53,806 bases of DNA from NCBI GenBank assembly GCA_021162805.1, contig JAGGXZ010000115.1:1-53806 (forward strand). The letters run 5' to 3'. Below are positions 24,720 to 33,201 of this stretch, one piece after another. This stretch comes from Candidatus Poribacteria bacterium. GTDB taxonomy: Bacteria > Poribacteria > WGA-4E > B28-G17. A model generated the notes under the pieces. It saw only the letters and a program-made list of their open reading frames with translations. It did not search any database and had not been told where the DNA came from. Positions within the stretch are counted from its first letter, which is position 1. Each line of letters opens with the position of its first letter. A program made the position numbers and the translations under genes.

Positions 24720-26131
24720 TGGTGGTTTTGAAGAACTCCATCTCCCTCTTTTCAGCCTACACGCTTGCGAGGCTCCTCTCCTTCGCCCTGACCATCCTCC
24801 TGCCCAGGTTTTATCCCGACGAGCTCTTCGGCGCATATCTGTTCTCGATCTCTTTTGCCAACATGATGGTGGTCTTCACCGAGCTGGGCATGCAGGCGCC
24901 GCTGATAAGGGAGATGAGCGTCAACCGCTCGCGAGCGGGCGAACTGGCCTCCAACGCCCTCGCGATACGGGTCATACTCTGCCTGATCACCTTCGGCGGG
25001 ATAGCGATATACGTCCATCTGATGGGATACCCCCCCAGAACGATACAGATCGCCTATATCCTGGGCGCCTCGGAGCTCATCAACTCCCTCTCCCAGCTCT
25101 TTCGATGCGTTTTCAGGGCCTATGAGAGGATGATCTACGAGTCGATCACGGTCGCAATGGACAGGGTCATCGTGCTTGTGGTCGGGCTCCTGATCGTCGC
25201 GAGGGGATATGATATAGAGGCGTTCTGCTGGGTTGTAACCGGATCGAGCCTGTTCATTCTGATCGTCACGGTTATCATAACCGAGACGCTGTTCGTCAGG
25301 GTGAAGCTCGGCTTTTCGGCGAAGGTCTGGAGGCGGATAATGGAGTGGTCTCTGCCGTTTGCGCTGGCGAACATATTCAGTATGGTCTATTTTAAGCTCG
25401 GGATACTTATGCTCTCAAAGCTCTCAGGCGATGAGGCGGTCTCGTGGTATGGCGTGGGATATACGATCGTCATGGCCCTTTTGGTCCTGCCGGGCGCCTT
25501 TTCAGGGGCGATCTTCCCCGAGATATCGAAGATGTTCGCTGCCAAAGATCCCTCCAAGCTCAAACTTGCATACCAGACTTCCCTCAAGCTGATGCTGGCC
25601 GCCGGATTGCCGACAGCTATAACCCTCTCCTTTTCGACCAGGGAGTTCGTTCTGTTGTTTTACGATCCACACCGATTCCCGCCCGGCACGATCGACGCCT
25701 CGCTCAGGGTGTTGGCATGGTCGGGTTTCCTCTCCTTCCTCAATTTCATCATGATCGCCTTTTACAGGGCGGCCGACAGACGCAAGGCCTTCACCTTTCT
25801 GACGGGCGGGACCACCGCCATCAACTTCATCCTCAACGCCGTCATGATTCCCCGATTCAATCACGTCGGTGCCGCCATGGCGATGGCCCTCTCAGAGCTT
25901 TTCTTCCTGCTGGTAAGTTTCATCTACATGGGCCGATCGCTTAATCTCAGGGTCAACTGGGGTTCCTTCGCGAGACCCATCCTCTGCAGTCTCATCCTGA
26001 CCGGTTTTCTCTATCTCGGAGGGGGATGGAACAGGGTTCTGCTGAGCTTGATCGGAGGTTCAGGATATCTGGCACTTCTGGTTCTGACCAGGGGTGTGAC
26101 GGCGGATGATCTTAGGAGCTTGCAGACATGA
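24716..26131 (+). CDS. Oligosaccharide flippase (Wzx/MATE-like)
   Basis: A 471-residue polytopic protein of the MOP superfamily. The start at ATG 24716 overlaps the murJ stop; a far longer open frame from 24479 lies inside murJ and is rejected. The opening LKNSISLFSAYTLARLLSFA and LPRFYPDELFGAYLFSISFA are typical of polysaccharide biosynthesis flippases, as is the final pattern of paired helices. It is distinct from MurJ and sits directly before a GT4 glycosyltransferase, so it may export a lipid-linked glycan built by that enzyme. Confidence 0.88.
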   Translation: MMVVLKNSISLFSAYTLARLLSFALTILLPRFYPDELFGAYLFSISFANMMVVFTELGMQAPLIREMSVNRSRAGELASNALAIRVILCLITFGGIAIYVHLMGYPPRTIQIAYILGASELINSLSQLFRCVFRAYERMIYESITVAMDRVIVLVVGLLIVARGYDIEAFCWVVTGSSLFILIVTVIITETLFVRVKLGFSAKVWRRIMEWSLPFALANIFSMVYFKLGILMLSKLSGDEAVSWYGVGYTIVMALLVLPGAFSGAIFPEISKMFAAKDPSKLKLAYQTSLKLMLAAGLPTAITLSFSTREFVLLFYDPHRFPPGTIDASLRVLAWSGFLSFLNFIMIAFYRAADRRKAFTFLTGGTTAINFILNAVMIPRFNHVGAAMAMALSELFFLLVSFIYMGRSLNLRVNWGSFARPILCSLILTGFLYLGGGWNRVLLSLIGGSGYLALLVLTRGVTADDLRSLQT

Positions 26132-27276
26132 GGGTGCTTGTGCTATCCCATCCCTGTGCCATGAAGCCTTACAGACGGAAATTCGAGATACTCGCCGATA
26201 GATATCCCCTTGACATCCGCCTGATCGTTCCCCGGAGGTGGGTGGAGAACTTTAGGGAGCTGAGGGTTGAGGAGGATGACTCGAAGGGCTCGAACCTTAA
26301 ACTCCATCCCAGACCCATCCTCTTTCCCGGGTACACAAGTCGGTTTCTCTACACGCAGGGCCTGATACCTCTCTTCAGGGATTTCCGGCCGGATATCGTA
26401 CATCTGGAGGAGGAGCCGTGGTCGATGAGCGCCCTTCAGACGGCTGTGCTCAGGAGGATGTACTGCCCCAAGAGCAAATTCATCTTCCGAACATCTCTTT
26501 CTATATGGGTGGAGAGGCATTTCTCGAAACTCCCCCATGCCATAGAGAGGCTGGTCTTCAGGGAGGCCGACGCGGCCTTCGCATTGAACGAGGGGGCGGT
26601 TGGGATACTGAGGCGTAAGGGATATGCCGGTCCGACCTTTATATTCCCGAATGGGGTGGACACGGAGATATTCAGGCCGATGGACGTGTCCGATCTGAAG
26701 AGGTCTCTGGGGCTCAGCTCCGATTTCGTGATCGGATATGTGGGGAGGCTGCTTTGGATGAAAGGGGTGCACGTCCTCATCGAGGCAGCCTCCAAGCTTG
26801 ACTTCGACTTCCAGATGATGATCCTCGGCAGGGGGGAGTACAGGGATGAGCTCGTGTCCCTCGCTGAGAAGCTTGGGATCTCGGCGAAAGTCCTCTGGGT
26901 GGATGCCGTCCCGCCGAATGAGGTTCCCAGATACATGAACTGCCTGGATGTCCTGGTCCTTCCATCGCTTACAGCGCCGGACTGGGTGGAGTTCTTCGGT
27001 AGGGTCCTGGCGGAGGCGATGGCGTGCGGGGTGGCCGTGGTGGGATCGAATTCGGGGGATATACCGAACGTTGTGGGAGAGGCGGGGTTGATCTTCGAGG
27101 AGGGAAACGCCGATGATCTGGCGCGGAAGCTAAAGGAGCTGCATGACTCCCCATCGCTGGTCCAGAAGCTGCGGCGAAGGGGGCTTTCGAGGGCGTTGAA
27201 CCTCTATTCATGGGATAAAATCGCCGAGGAGACGTACAAAGCATATCGGTTGATATCAACCGGCGGGAGATGGTAA
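26128..27276 (+). CDS. GT4 family glycosyltransferase
   Basis: Cytosolic or membrane-associated retaining glycosyltransferase of 382 residues, GT-B fold. The N-terminal acceptor domain contains FRPDIVHLEEEPWSMSA; the hinge motif FPNGVDTEIFRP (near residue 172) and VIGYVGRLLWMKGVHVLIEA mark the C-terminal nucleotide-sugar domain; the EX7E motif reads EFFGRVLAEAMACGVAVVGS. It overlaps the flippase stop by four bases (ATGA), giving an aminotransferase-murJ-flippase-GT4 operon. Donor and acceptor sugars are unknown. Confidence 0.93.
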   Translation: MRVLVLSHPCAMKPYRRKFEILADRYPLDIRLIVPRRWVENFRELRVEEDDSKGSNLKLHPRPILFPGYTSRFLYTQGLIPLFRDFRPDIVHLEEEPWSMSALQTAVLRRMYCPKSKFIFRTSLSIWVERHFSKLPHAIERLVFREADAAFALNEGAVGILRRKGYAGPTFIFPNGVDTEIFRPMDVSDLKRSLGLSSDFVIGYVGRLLWMKGVHVLIEAASKLDFDFQMMILGRGEYRDELVSLAEKLGISAKVLWVDAVPPNEVPRYMNCLDVLVLPSLTAPDWVEFFGRVLAEAMACGVAVVGSNSGDIPNVVGEAGLIFEEGNADDLARKLKELHDSPSLVQKLRRRGLSRALNLYSWDKIAEETYKAYRLISTGGRW

Positions 27277-27304
27277 ACTCTAATGCGTAGGGCGTAATGC
27301 GTGA

Positions 27305-27337
27305 GACGTAAAGCGTTCTATCCGGGAGCTTAACGTC
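27305..27337. repeat. Intergenic stem-loop before uvrC
   Basis: GACGTAAAGC (27305-27314) pairs with GCTTAACGTC (27328-27337) with one mismatch. A second, weaker pairing uses GCGTGA and TCACGC around it. Probably a small repeat element or terminator of the glycan operon. Confidence 0.5.
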
Positions 27338-27383
27338 TATGTTTTCCCGTCGTTTCACGCAGTCGATTCGGAGGTGAGGCGGT

Positions 27384-29231
27384 TTGAGGTCAAAGATCGA
27401 GGGAGACCTTGAGGGGAAGCTCAAATTCCTTCCCGATTCCCCTGGCGTTTACATAATGCGCGATCTGAAGGGAGATGTCATCTATGTCGGCAAGGCGTCG
27501 TCGCTTAGAAACAGGGTCAAATCGTATTTCCAGCCCTCCTCCCTCTCACGTCCTCCGACAAGGCCGATCGAGAGATTTATACACAACGTGGCCGACCTCG
27601 AATATATCGCCACGCGCAACGAAGTTGAGGCGTTGATGCTGGAGGCGAACCTCATAAAGAGGTATCAGCCCCGGTATAACGTCAGACTGCGGGATGATAA
27701 GAGATATCCCTTCATCGGGATAACCCTCTCCGATCCCTTCCCCGGCATCTACGTGACGAGGGAGACGGGCGAGGAGGGCGTCAGATATTTCGGTCCCTTC
27801 ATAAACACCGCCGTCGCCAGACAGATCGTCAAGGAGCTGACGAGGATTTTCCCCATAAGAACCTGTGACAGGATATTGAAGCTCAGCGGGAACAGGATGA
27901 GGCCGTGTTTGAACTATCACATAGGCCGCTGCTCGGCGCCATGCGCCGGTAAGATATCCCCCGAGGAGTATCGGGATCTCGTCAAATCGGCCTGCACCCT
28001 GCTCTCCGGCGGAAAGGGAAGGTTGATCGAGGAGCTTCAGGCCGAGATGAGAAGAGCGGCGGAGGAGCTGAAGTTCGAACGAGCGGCCAAATTGAGGGAT
28101 AGGATAGAGGCCGTGAGAGAAATGGTCGATCATCAGAGCGTCATATCCCCTTCGGCCGACGATGAAGATGTGGTGGGAATCGCATCGCAGGGCGACGAGG
28201 CATGCGTGCAGGTTCTAATGGTTCGGGACGGCAAATTGATCGAGAGGGAGCATTTCTTCCTCTGGGGCGCCGAGGGGGCGAGCCACGGTGAGATGATAGC
28301 CGCCTTCCTGAAACAGTTCTACTCCGAGGGCTCCTACGTGCCGGGCCATATCGTGCTGCAGGAAAGGCCGGACGATGAGGCCATAGCCGATTGGCTCTCC
28401 GAGCTGCGCGGGGGCAGGGTCTTCATCCACGTGCCGGTCCAGGGCAGAAGGGCCAAGCTGATCGAGATCGCGCGGAAAAACGCAGAGCTGCTGCTGAGTG
28501 AGAGGCGCAAGAACATGGCCGCATCGGCCACCGAGAACCCAGCCCTGATCAGGCTCAAGGAGATACTCGATCTTCCGAGGACACCGGCCAGAATAGACGG
28601 ATTCGATATCTCCAACATCGGCCCGGATCACGCCGTCGGCTCGATGGTGGTCTTCGAAAACGGAGAGCCTTCCAAGAGCTGGTATCGGAGGTTCAAGATC
28701 AAAATGGTGGAGGGACAGGACGATTTCGCCATGATATACGAGGTGACGATGAGACATTACCACAGGGTCATGGATGGCGAGGAGCCGATCCCCGATCTGA
28801 TCCTCATCGACGGCGGGAAAGGCCAGCTCAACGCCGCATGTCAGGCGCTAAAGAAACTGGGGCTCGATCTCCCCGTCATATCGCTGGCCAAGGAGTTCGA
28901 ACACATATTCCTGCCTCATAGCGTCGATCCGATAGTCCTGGATCGAAGCGATCCGGCGCTCAGGCTGTTACAGAGGATCAGGGATGAGGCACATCGTTTC
29001 GCCCTGTCCTATCACCGCAAACTTCGCTCAAGACCTCTCAGCTTCTCCATGCTCGATAGGATCCCCGGCGTCGGCCCCAAGAGGAAGAGAAGGCTTATCA
29101 GACATTTCGGATCGCTGGAGCGGATCAGAGAGGCATCCGTCGATGAGATCGCCTCGCTTGAGGGGATGAACAGAACCATAGCGGAGAGGATCAAGGAATT
29201 CCTCGGAAAACTTGAGGTGAGGGAGAGTTGA
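27384..29231 (+). CDS. uvrC: Excinuclease ABC subunit C
   Basis: Dual-incision nuclease of nucleotide excision repair, 615 residues. TTG 27384 is the start, supported by GGAGGTGAG five to six bases upstream. Domains: GIY-YIG 3' nuclease (GVYIMRDLKGDVIYVGKASSL, broken here as GVYIM and VIYVGKAS, about residues 15-40), Cys-containing segment CLNYHIGRCSAPC, UVR motif (LQAEMRRAAEELKFERAAKL, about 215-235), RNase H-like 5' nuclease (DGFDISNIGPDHAVGSMV, LILIDGGKGQLNAA), and C-terminal HhH (IPGVGPKRKRRLIRHFG). Complete. Overlaps recG by four bases. Confidence 0.97.
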   Translation: MRSKIEGDLEGKLKFLPDSPGVYIMRDLKGDVIYVGKASSLRNRVKSYFQPSSLSRPPTRPIERFIHNVADLEYIATRNEVEALMLEANLIKRYQPRYNVRLRDDKRYPFIGITLSDPFPGIYVTRETGEEGVRYFGPFINTAVARQIVKELTRIFPIRTCDRILKLSGNRMRPCLNYHIGRCSAPCAGKISPEEYRDLVKSACTLLSGGKGRLIEELQAEMRRAAEELKFERAAKLRDRIEAVREMVDHQSVISPSADDEDVVGIASQGDEACVQVLMVRDGKLIEREHFFLWGAEGASHGEMIAAFLKQFYSEGSYVPGHIVLQERPDDEAIADWLSELRGGRVFIHVPVQGRRAKLIEIARKNAELLLSERRKNMAASATENPALIRLKEILDLPRTPARIDGFDISNIGPDHAVGSMVVFENGEPSKSWYRRFKIKMVEGQDDFAMIYEVTMRHYHRVMDGEEPIPDLILIDGGKGQLNAACQALKKLGLDLPVISLAKEFEHIFLPHSVDPIVLDRSDPALRLLQRIRDEAHRFALSYHRKLRSRPLSFSMLDRIPGVGPKRKRRLIRHFGSLERIREASVDEIASLEGMNRTIAERIKEFLGKLEVRES

Positions 29232-31708
29232 AGCTCGAGGAGGTTCTCGACAGGATCGAAAAACCGCTGAGACTGGAGATGAAATCGGGCTTCAGGGACA
29301 GGGCAGCCGTTGGAGGGATCGAGAGATACGTGAGCGAATGGGTGGAAAAGGCGCTGAAGCTGGATCTGGAGGATCAGACGCGGGGCATGCTTGAAGGGCT
29401 GCGCAGCTCGGTCGAGGGATACTCCGGGCTCGACGCAAACCGGCGCAAAGCCCATATCAACAGGGCGATCGAGCTGATAGGGAGGATCAGAGAGAGGGAG
29501 ACGTCGAAGATCCAGCCTCTGCTCTTCGATTGGCAGGCGGCCTCCAGGGATAAGGCTGAAAGCGACGAAGATCGGGTCGAGCTCTCGTTTCCGCCCGCCG
29601 ATGAGGACCCTTCCGTTCTGGAACACCTCCTGAGACCGCCTCTCGCTGTCAAGGGTATAGGCCCGAAACGATCGGGGCTGCTAACGGCACAGCTCGGTAT
29701 AACCTCCATCCTCGATATGCTCGAGTACTTCCCCGCCGGTTATCTCGATAGGAGCAGGATCAAACGGATCTACGACGTCGGACGTTCCGGAGAACCTGAA
29801 ACCGTCCAGGGAAAGGTCGTCAGCGTGACGCAGTTCACCTCCAGAAAAAGCGGTCAGAGGATAGTCAAGGTGGTCATCTTCGATGAGACGGGGCTTGCCT
29901 CGCTCGTGGGTTTCGGCAGGTTCGGCGAGTTCCTCGAGAGGGCTCTTAAGGTCGGCGACCATCTCGTCGTCAGCGGCAGGTTTAAGCGGGCGTTCAACGA
30001 GATACAGACGTCAGACTTCGAGTTCGAGATGCTCTCAGATGAGGAGGCCGAGCTGATCCACACCGGAAGAATCGTACCCAAGTATCGGTTGGCCGGGCCG
30101 ATCACGCAGAGGAACATGCGATATATGATGAGGTTGGTTCTCGACCAATTCCTGAATCTCGTTCCGGAGCATCTTCCGATGGAGATGAGGCGAAGGCTGA
30201 GACTGATGGACAGGCGATCGGCGATCCGGAACATACATTTCCCCGAATCCCACGGGCATCTGCGACAGGCCAGACGAAGGCTCATATTCGACGAGCTGTT
30301 CCTCATACAGCTTGGGCTGGCGCTGAGAAAACGCCGTGTGGAGTCGACGGGCGGGATAAGCTTCAACGTGAACGGGCCGTTGCTTACGCGTTTCCTCGAA
30401 AGCCTGCCCTTTAAGCTGACCTCCGCTCAGAGGAGGGTGATAGAGGAGATCAGATCGGACATGTCGAAGCCCCATCCGATGAACAGGCTGATACAAGGGG
30501 ATGTGGGTTCGGGCAAGACGGTCGTGGCGGCCGCGGCGCTGGTCATAGCGGTCGAAAACGGATATCAGGGGGCCATGATGGCTCCCACCGAGATCCTCGC
30601 CACACAGCATTTCAACACCCTCGATCGTCTCCTCCGCCCCCTCGACGTGAAGGTCGCCATGCTCAGGGGTGAGATGAGAGGCTCTGAAAGGAGAGCTGCC
30701 CTTGAGGCCATACGATCGGGCGAGGCACAGGTGGTCGTCGGAACGCACGCCCTTATACAGGAGGGTGTGGAGTTCAACCGGCTGGGGCTGGTGATCACCG
30801 ATGAACAGCACAGGTTCGGCGTGCTGCAGAGGGCCGCTCTGAAGGGAAAGGGTCTCTCCTCGCCGGACGTGCTGGTCATGACGGCGACGCCGATCCCCCG
30901 GACGCTCGCGCTGACCGTCTACGGCGACCTGGATCTCTCGCTTATCGATGAGCTCCCGCCGGGCAGGAGGAAGGTTAAGACCTTCTGGGTGTCCGAGGAT
31001 AAGAGGGAGGAGATGTATGAGTTTATCAGGCGCGAGGTGCTCGCCGGAAGACAGGCATACGTGATCTATCCGCTGGTGGAGGAATCGGAGAAGCTGGAGG
31101 ACATTAAGGCCGCCACGGAGATGGCGGAGAAGCTGCAAAATGAGGTCTTCCCCGATCTCAGGGTCGGGCTGTTACACGGAAGGCTCCGACCTCAGGAGAA
31201 GGATGAGGTGATGAGGGCGTTTAAGGCCGGTGAGATAGATATACTGGTCTCGACGACCGTGGTGGAGGTCGGAGTGGACGTTCCAAACGCGTCGGTCATG
31301 GTGATAGAGCATGCCGAGCGGTTCGGATTGGCTCAGCTACATCAGCTCCGGGGCAGGGTCGGCCGCAGCGCACATCAGTCATACTGCTTCCTCATCGCCA
31401 ACCCCAAAAGCGAGGAGGCCCGCAGGAGGGTGGAGGTGATGGTGAGCTCCAACGACGGGTTTGAGATAGCCGAGGCGGATATGGAGATAAGAGGACCTGG
31501 TGAGCTCATGGGCACAAGACAGTCCGGCATGCCGGACCTCAAACTCGCAAACCTGCTGAGAGACGCGGACCTGCTGGCGCTCGCACGTAAGGAGGCACAG
31601 AGGCTCGCTGAGGCCGATCCGGAGTTGAAAAAGGCGGAGCACAGGATGTTGGGGGAGATAATAAGAAGGGTCTGGCGTGAAAACCTGGAGATGATGGCGA
31701 TAGGGTAA
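29228..31708 (+). CDS. recG: ATP-dependent DNA helicase RecG
   Basis: Branch-migration and fork-reversal helicase of 826 residues, longer than the usual 690-780 owing to an N-terminal extension of about 130 residues (EEVLDRIEKPLRLEMKSG onward). Start is TTG 29228 overlapping the uvrC stop, with GAGGTGAGGGA upstream. The OB-fold wedge has ETVQGKVVSVTQF; helicase motifs are QGDVGSGKT (Walker A), ITDEQHRFGVLQR (DExH), TATPIPRTLA and STTVVEVGVDVPNA with HQLRGRVGR. Adjacent to uvrC, it forms a DNA-repair pair. Confidence 0.97.
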   Translation: MKLEEVLDRIEKPLRLEMKSGFRDRAAVGGIERYVSEWVEKALKLDLEDQTRGMLEGLRSSVEGYSGLDANRRKAHINRAIELIGRIRERETSKIQPLLFDWQAASRDKAESDEDRVELSFPPADEDPSVLEHLLRPPLAVKGIGPKRSGLLTAQLGITSILDMLEYFPAGYLDRSRIKRIYDVGRSGEPETVQGKVVSVTQFTSRKSGQRIVKVVIFDETGLASLVGFGRFGEFLERALKVGDHLVVSGRFKRAFNEIQTSDFEFEMLSDEEAELIHTGRIVPKYRLAGPITQRNMRYMMRLVLDQFLNLVPEHLPMEMRRRLRLMDRRSAIRNIHFPESHGHLRQARRRLIFDELFLIQLGLALRKRRVESTGGISFNVNGPLLTRFLESLPFKLTSAQRRVIEEIRSDMSKPHPMNRLIQGDVGSGKTVVAAAALVIAVENGYQGAMMAPTEILATQHFNTLDRLLRPLDVKVAMLRGEMRGSERRAALEAIRSGEAQVVVGTHALIQEGVEFNRLGLVITDEQHRFGVLQRAALKGKGLSSPDVLVMTATPIPRTLALTVYGDLDLSLIDELPPGRRKVKTFWVSEDKREEMYEFIRREVLAGRQAYVIYPLVEESEKLEDIKAATEMAEKLQNEVFPDLRVGLLHGRLRPQEKDEVMRAFKAGEIDILVSTTVVEVGVDVPNASVMVIEHAERFGLAQLHQLRGRVGRSAHQSYCFLIANPKSEEARRRVEVMVSSNDGFEIAEADMEIRGPGELMGTRQSGMPDLKLANLLRDADLLALARKEAQRLAEADPELKKAEHRMLGEIIRRVWRENLEMMAIG

Positions 31709-31843
31709 CCCTCAGATCGAAATTTTCTGTAACATCTCCCCCTAAAACCGTGTCTGCAGTACCATTTAAAAAGCAAAAGGCTTATATCGGCAAAGGAGCT
31801 ATTCAAATCATCCGCCGGATTTTGGCAATGACGACATTGAGGA

Positions 31844-32353
31844 TCATGGCTCCTCACCGCTTTGCCTCAGAATCCTTTCGTAATCCCTCTCTGATATCCA
31901 CACCCCTTCTCTGATCATCTTATCGAGAAACGGTTTGACTTCCCCGATCAATCCCTCCTCCTTTGCCAATATCAATAAGGAACCGCTTCGAAGGAGAACT
32001 ATTTGGGTATCCGTGAGGAAATAAGCGGCTACGTCATGCGCCTTTTTATCGTCGATTAGCAGATAAGCTGCCTCCAGTTCCTTCGCCAAGATTATCGTCT
32101 CGGCGTCAGCTTCACTCAATCCGAAGGTTTGAAACCTTGGGAGCTCCTCTAAGTTCCTTATACTCTTGACGAGAAGCCATCCTGATACTTTCCCCCTTTC
32201 TACCTCCCTTGCTCCAGCTCTTCCTTTACCCCTGACCACCACTTCCTTGAAAACCCCTTCAGATATCACTGCTGTCTCAAAGAGAGCTCGAACAAGTTCG
32301 AAACATCCAGCTTTGCTTAGGGCAATAATAGAACTGCTATCAACAACGATCAT
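31844..32353 (-). CDS. DUF3368 PIN-like toxin
   Basis: A 169-residue PIN-fold protein of the DUF3368 group, predicted RNase toxin. IVVDSSSIIALSKAG holds the first acidic residue; GLSEADAETIILAKE and YLLIDDKKAHDVA hold the later acidic cluster. It follows a UPF0175 protein with a four-base overlap (ATG at 32353 within the antitoxin end at 32350), the usual gene order for this pair. Target RNA unknown. The 135 bases between it and recG hold no gene. Confidence 0.88.
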   Translation of the reverse strand: MIVVDSSSIIALSKAGCFELVRALFETAVISEGVFKEVVVRGKGRAGAREVERGKVSGWLLVKSIRNLEELPRFQTFGLSEADAETIILAKELEAAYLLIDDKKAHDVAAYFLTDTQIVLLRSGSLLILAKEEGLIGEVKPFLDKMIREGVWISERDYERILRQSGEEP

Positions 32354-32625
32354 CTAATTCCCCTTCTATAGGAGGATCGGAGTTCCCGGTACTCCTCTTC
32401 TATCTCACCATCGCCATACTCTGAAAGGGGAATATGATGTTGAGACATCAACTCTATAAAATCCTGCGGGGAAGTTCCCAGAAGTTTAGCCCCCAGAGAG
32501 ACTGATATCTTTCTCTGCTTCACCATCTCCAGAACAATCCATCTTTTAAGCGACGCCTCAAGCTCGCCGATATCCCATAGATCGAGGATTTCCTCCGGAA
32601 GTTCTATCTTGAGACCTCTAGACAT
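32350..32625 (-). CDS. UPF0175 antitoxin
   Basis: A 91-residue UPF0175 family protein, partner of the DUF3368 toxin. LKIELPEEILDLW opens the domain, then LEASLKRWIVLEMVKQRKIS and the helix-turn-helix-like SVSLGAKLLGTSPQDFIELM, which suggests DNA binding and autoregulation. ATG 32625 is chosen because GAGGTGA sits eight bases upstream; the GTG at 32637 is part of that site. A good promoter lies 55-83 bases upstream. Confidence 0.87.
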   Translation of the reverse strand: MSRGLKIELPEEILDLWDIGELEASLKRWIVLEMVKQRKISVSLGAKLLGTSPQDFIELMSQHHIPLSEYGDGEIEEEYRELRSSYRRGIR

Positions 32626-32679
32626 AGTCGTCTTCACCTCTTATCCTCGGATATTCCGATTCTTTCCAGCTCCGACATT

Positions 32680-32708
32680 AAAGTAGCATCTCATCACCTG
32701 GAAGTCAA
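32680..32708 (-). promoter_or_regulatory. Sigma70-like promoter for the UPF0175/DUF3368 pair
   Basis: Minus strand TTGACT, 17-base spacer, TACTTT, upstream of the antitoxin start at 32625. Confidence 0.55.
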
Positions 32709-32854
32709 GCTTGACATGCCCTTATCGGTGGGACAAGATATCCCGATGTTGAGATCCAAAGCGGCCAAGCTTGAAGCGAAACTTTTTGTTAAAAATCGCC
32801 CGAATTGTTGTCTAAGCAAGAGTCAGAAAACCTTTTGACCTAACCCCCTGTCCC

Positions 32855-32872
32855 CCTTCCCCGCGGGGAAGG
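32855..32872. repeat. Perfect palindrome, 18 bp
   Basis: CCTTCCCC (32855-32862) and GGGGAAGG (32865-32872) around GC. First of four tight palindromes in the gene-free interval 32709-33201. Confidence 0.75.
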
Positions 32873-32923
32873 AGGAATCCTTCTTGAACGAAGAGAACGC
32901 TTCGGCAAGGGATAGAGTAAACT

Positions 32924-32946
32924 CCCCTCTCCGTGTCGGAGAGGGG
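32924..32946. repeat. Perfect inverted repeat, 10-bp arms
   Basis: CCCCTCTCCG (32924-32933), loop TGT, CGGAGAGGGG (32937-32946). Second palindrome of the cluster. Confidence 0.75.
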
Positions 32947-32970
32947 AAGGAGGAGAGGTCAGTCAGAAAA

Positions 32971-33010
32971 GTAGGGGCTAGGCATTCTTCTTTGAATGCC
33001 TAGCCCCTAC
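32971..33010. repeat. Perfect inverted repeat, 17-bp arms
   Basis: GTAGGGGCTAGGCATTC (32971-32987), loop TTCTTT, GAATGCCTAGCCCCTAC (32994-33010). The longest perfect hairpin in the window; likely a mobile REP/MITE-like unit, inferred from its perfection. Confidence 0.8.
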
Positions 33011-33030
33011 TACCGGGATGGTTATCTTAA

Positions 33031-33050
33031 GGGCGCAAGGCCTTGCGCCC
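33031..33050. repeat. Perfect 20-bp palindrome related to the element near 53592
   Basis: GGGCGCAAGG followed immediately by its complement CCTTGCGCCC. The sequence GGGGTGCAAGGCACTGCGCC near 53590-53610 is a diverged relative, suggesting a dispersed family. Confidence 0.7.
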
Positions 33051-33201
33051 CCTACAACGACGGAAATTGTCATCCTAACTGTGAACCATCTCCCTGTTAC
33101 CGATAAATTTCTTATGCACCCAAGCACAACCCAGCCCTCCAATAAACTGACCACCACCTGGAGGAGGAATTAAGAGGGCATCTTTATGGGCGCCCTCAAA
33201 T

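Noticed and set aside
32855-33050. Possible CRISPR array
   Set aside because: The hairpins differ in sequence and spacing and there are no repeated units with spacers.
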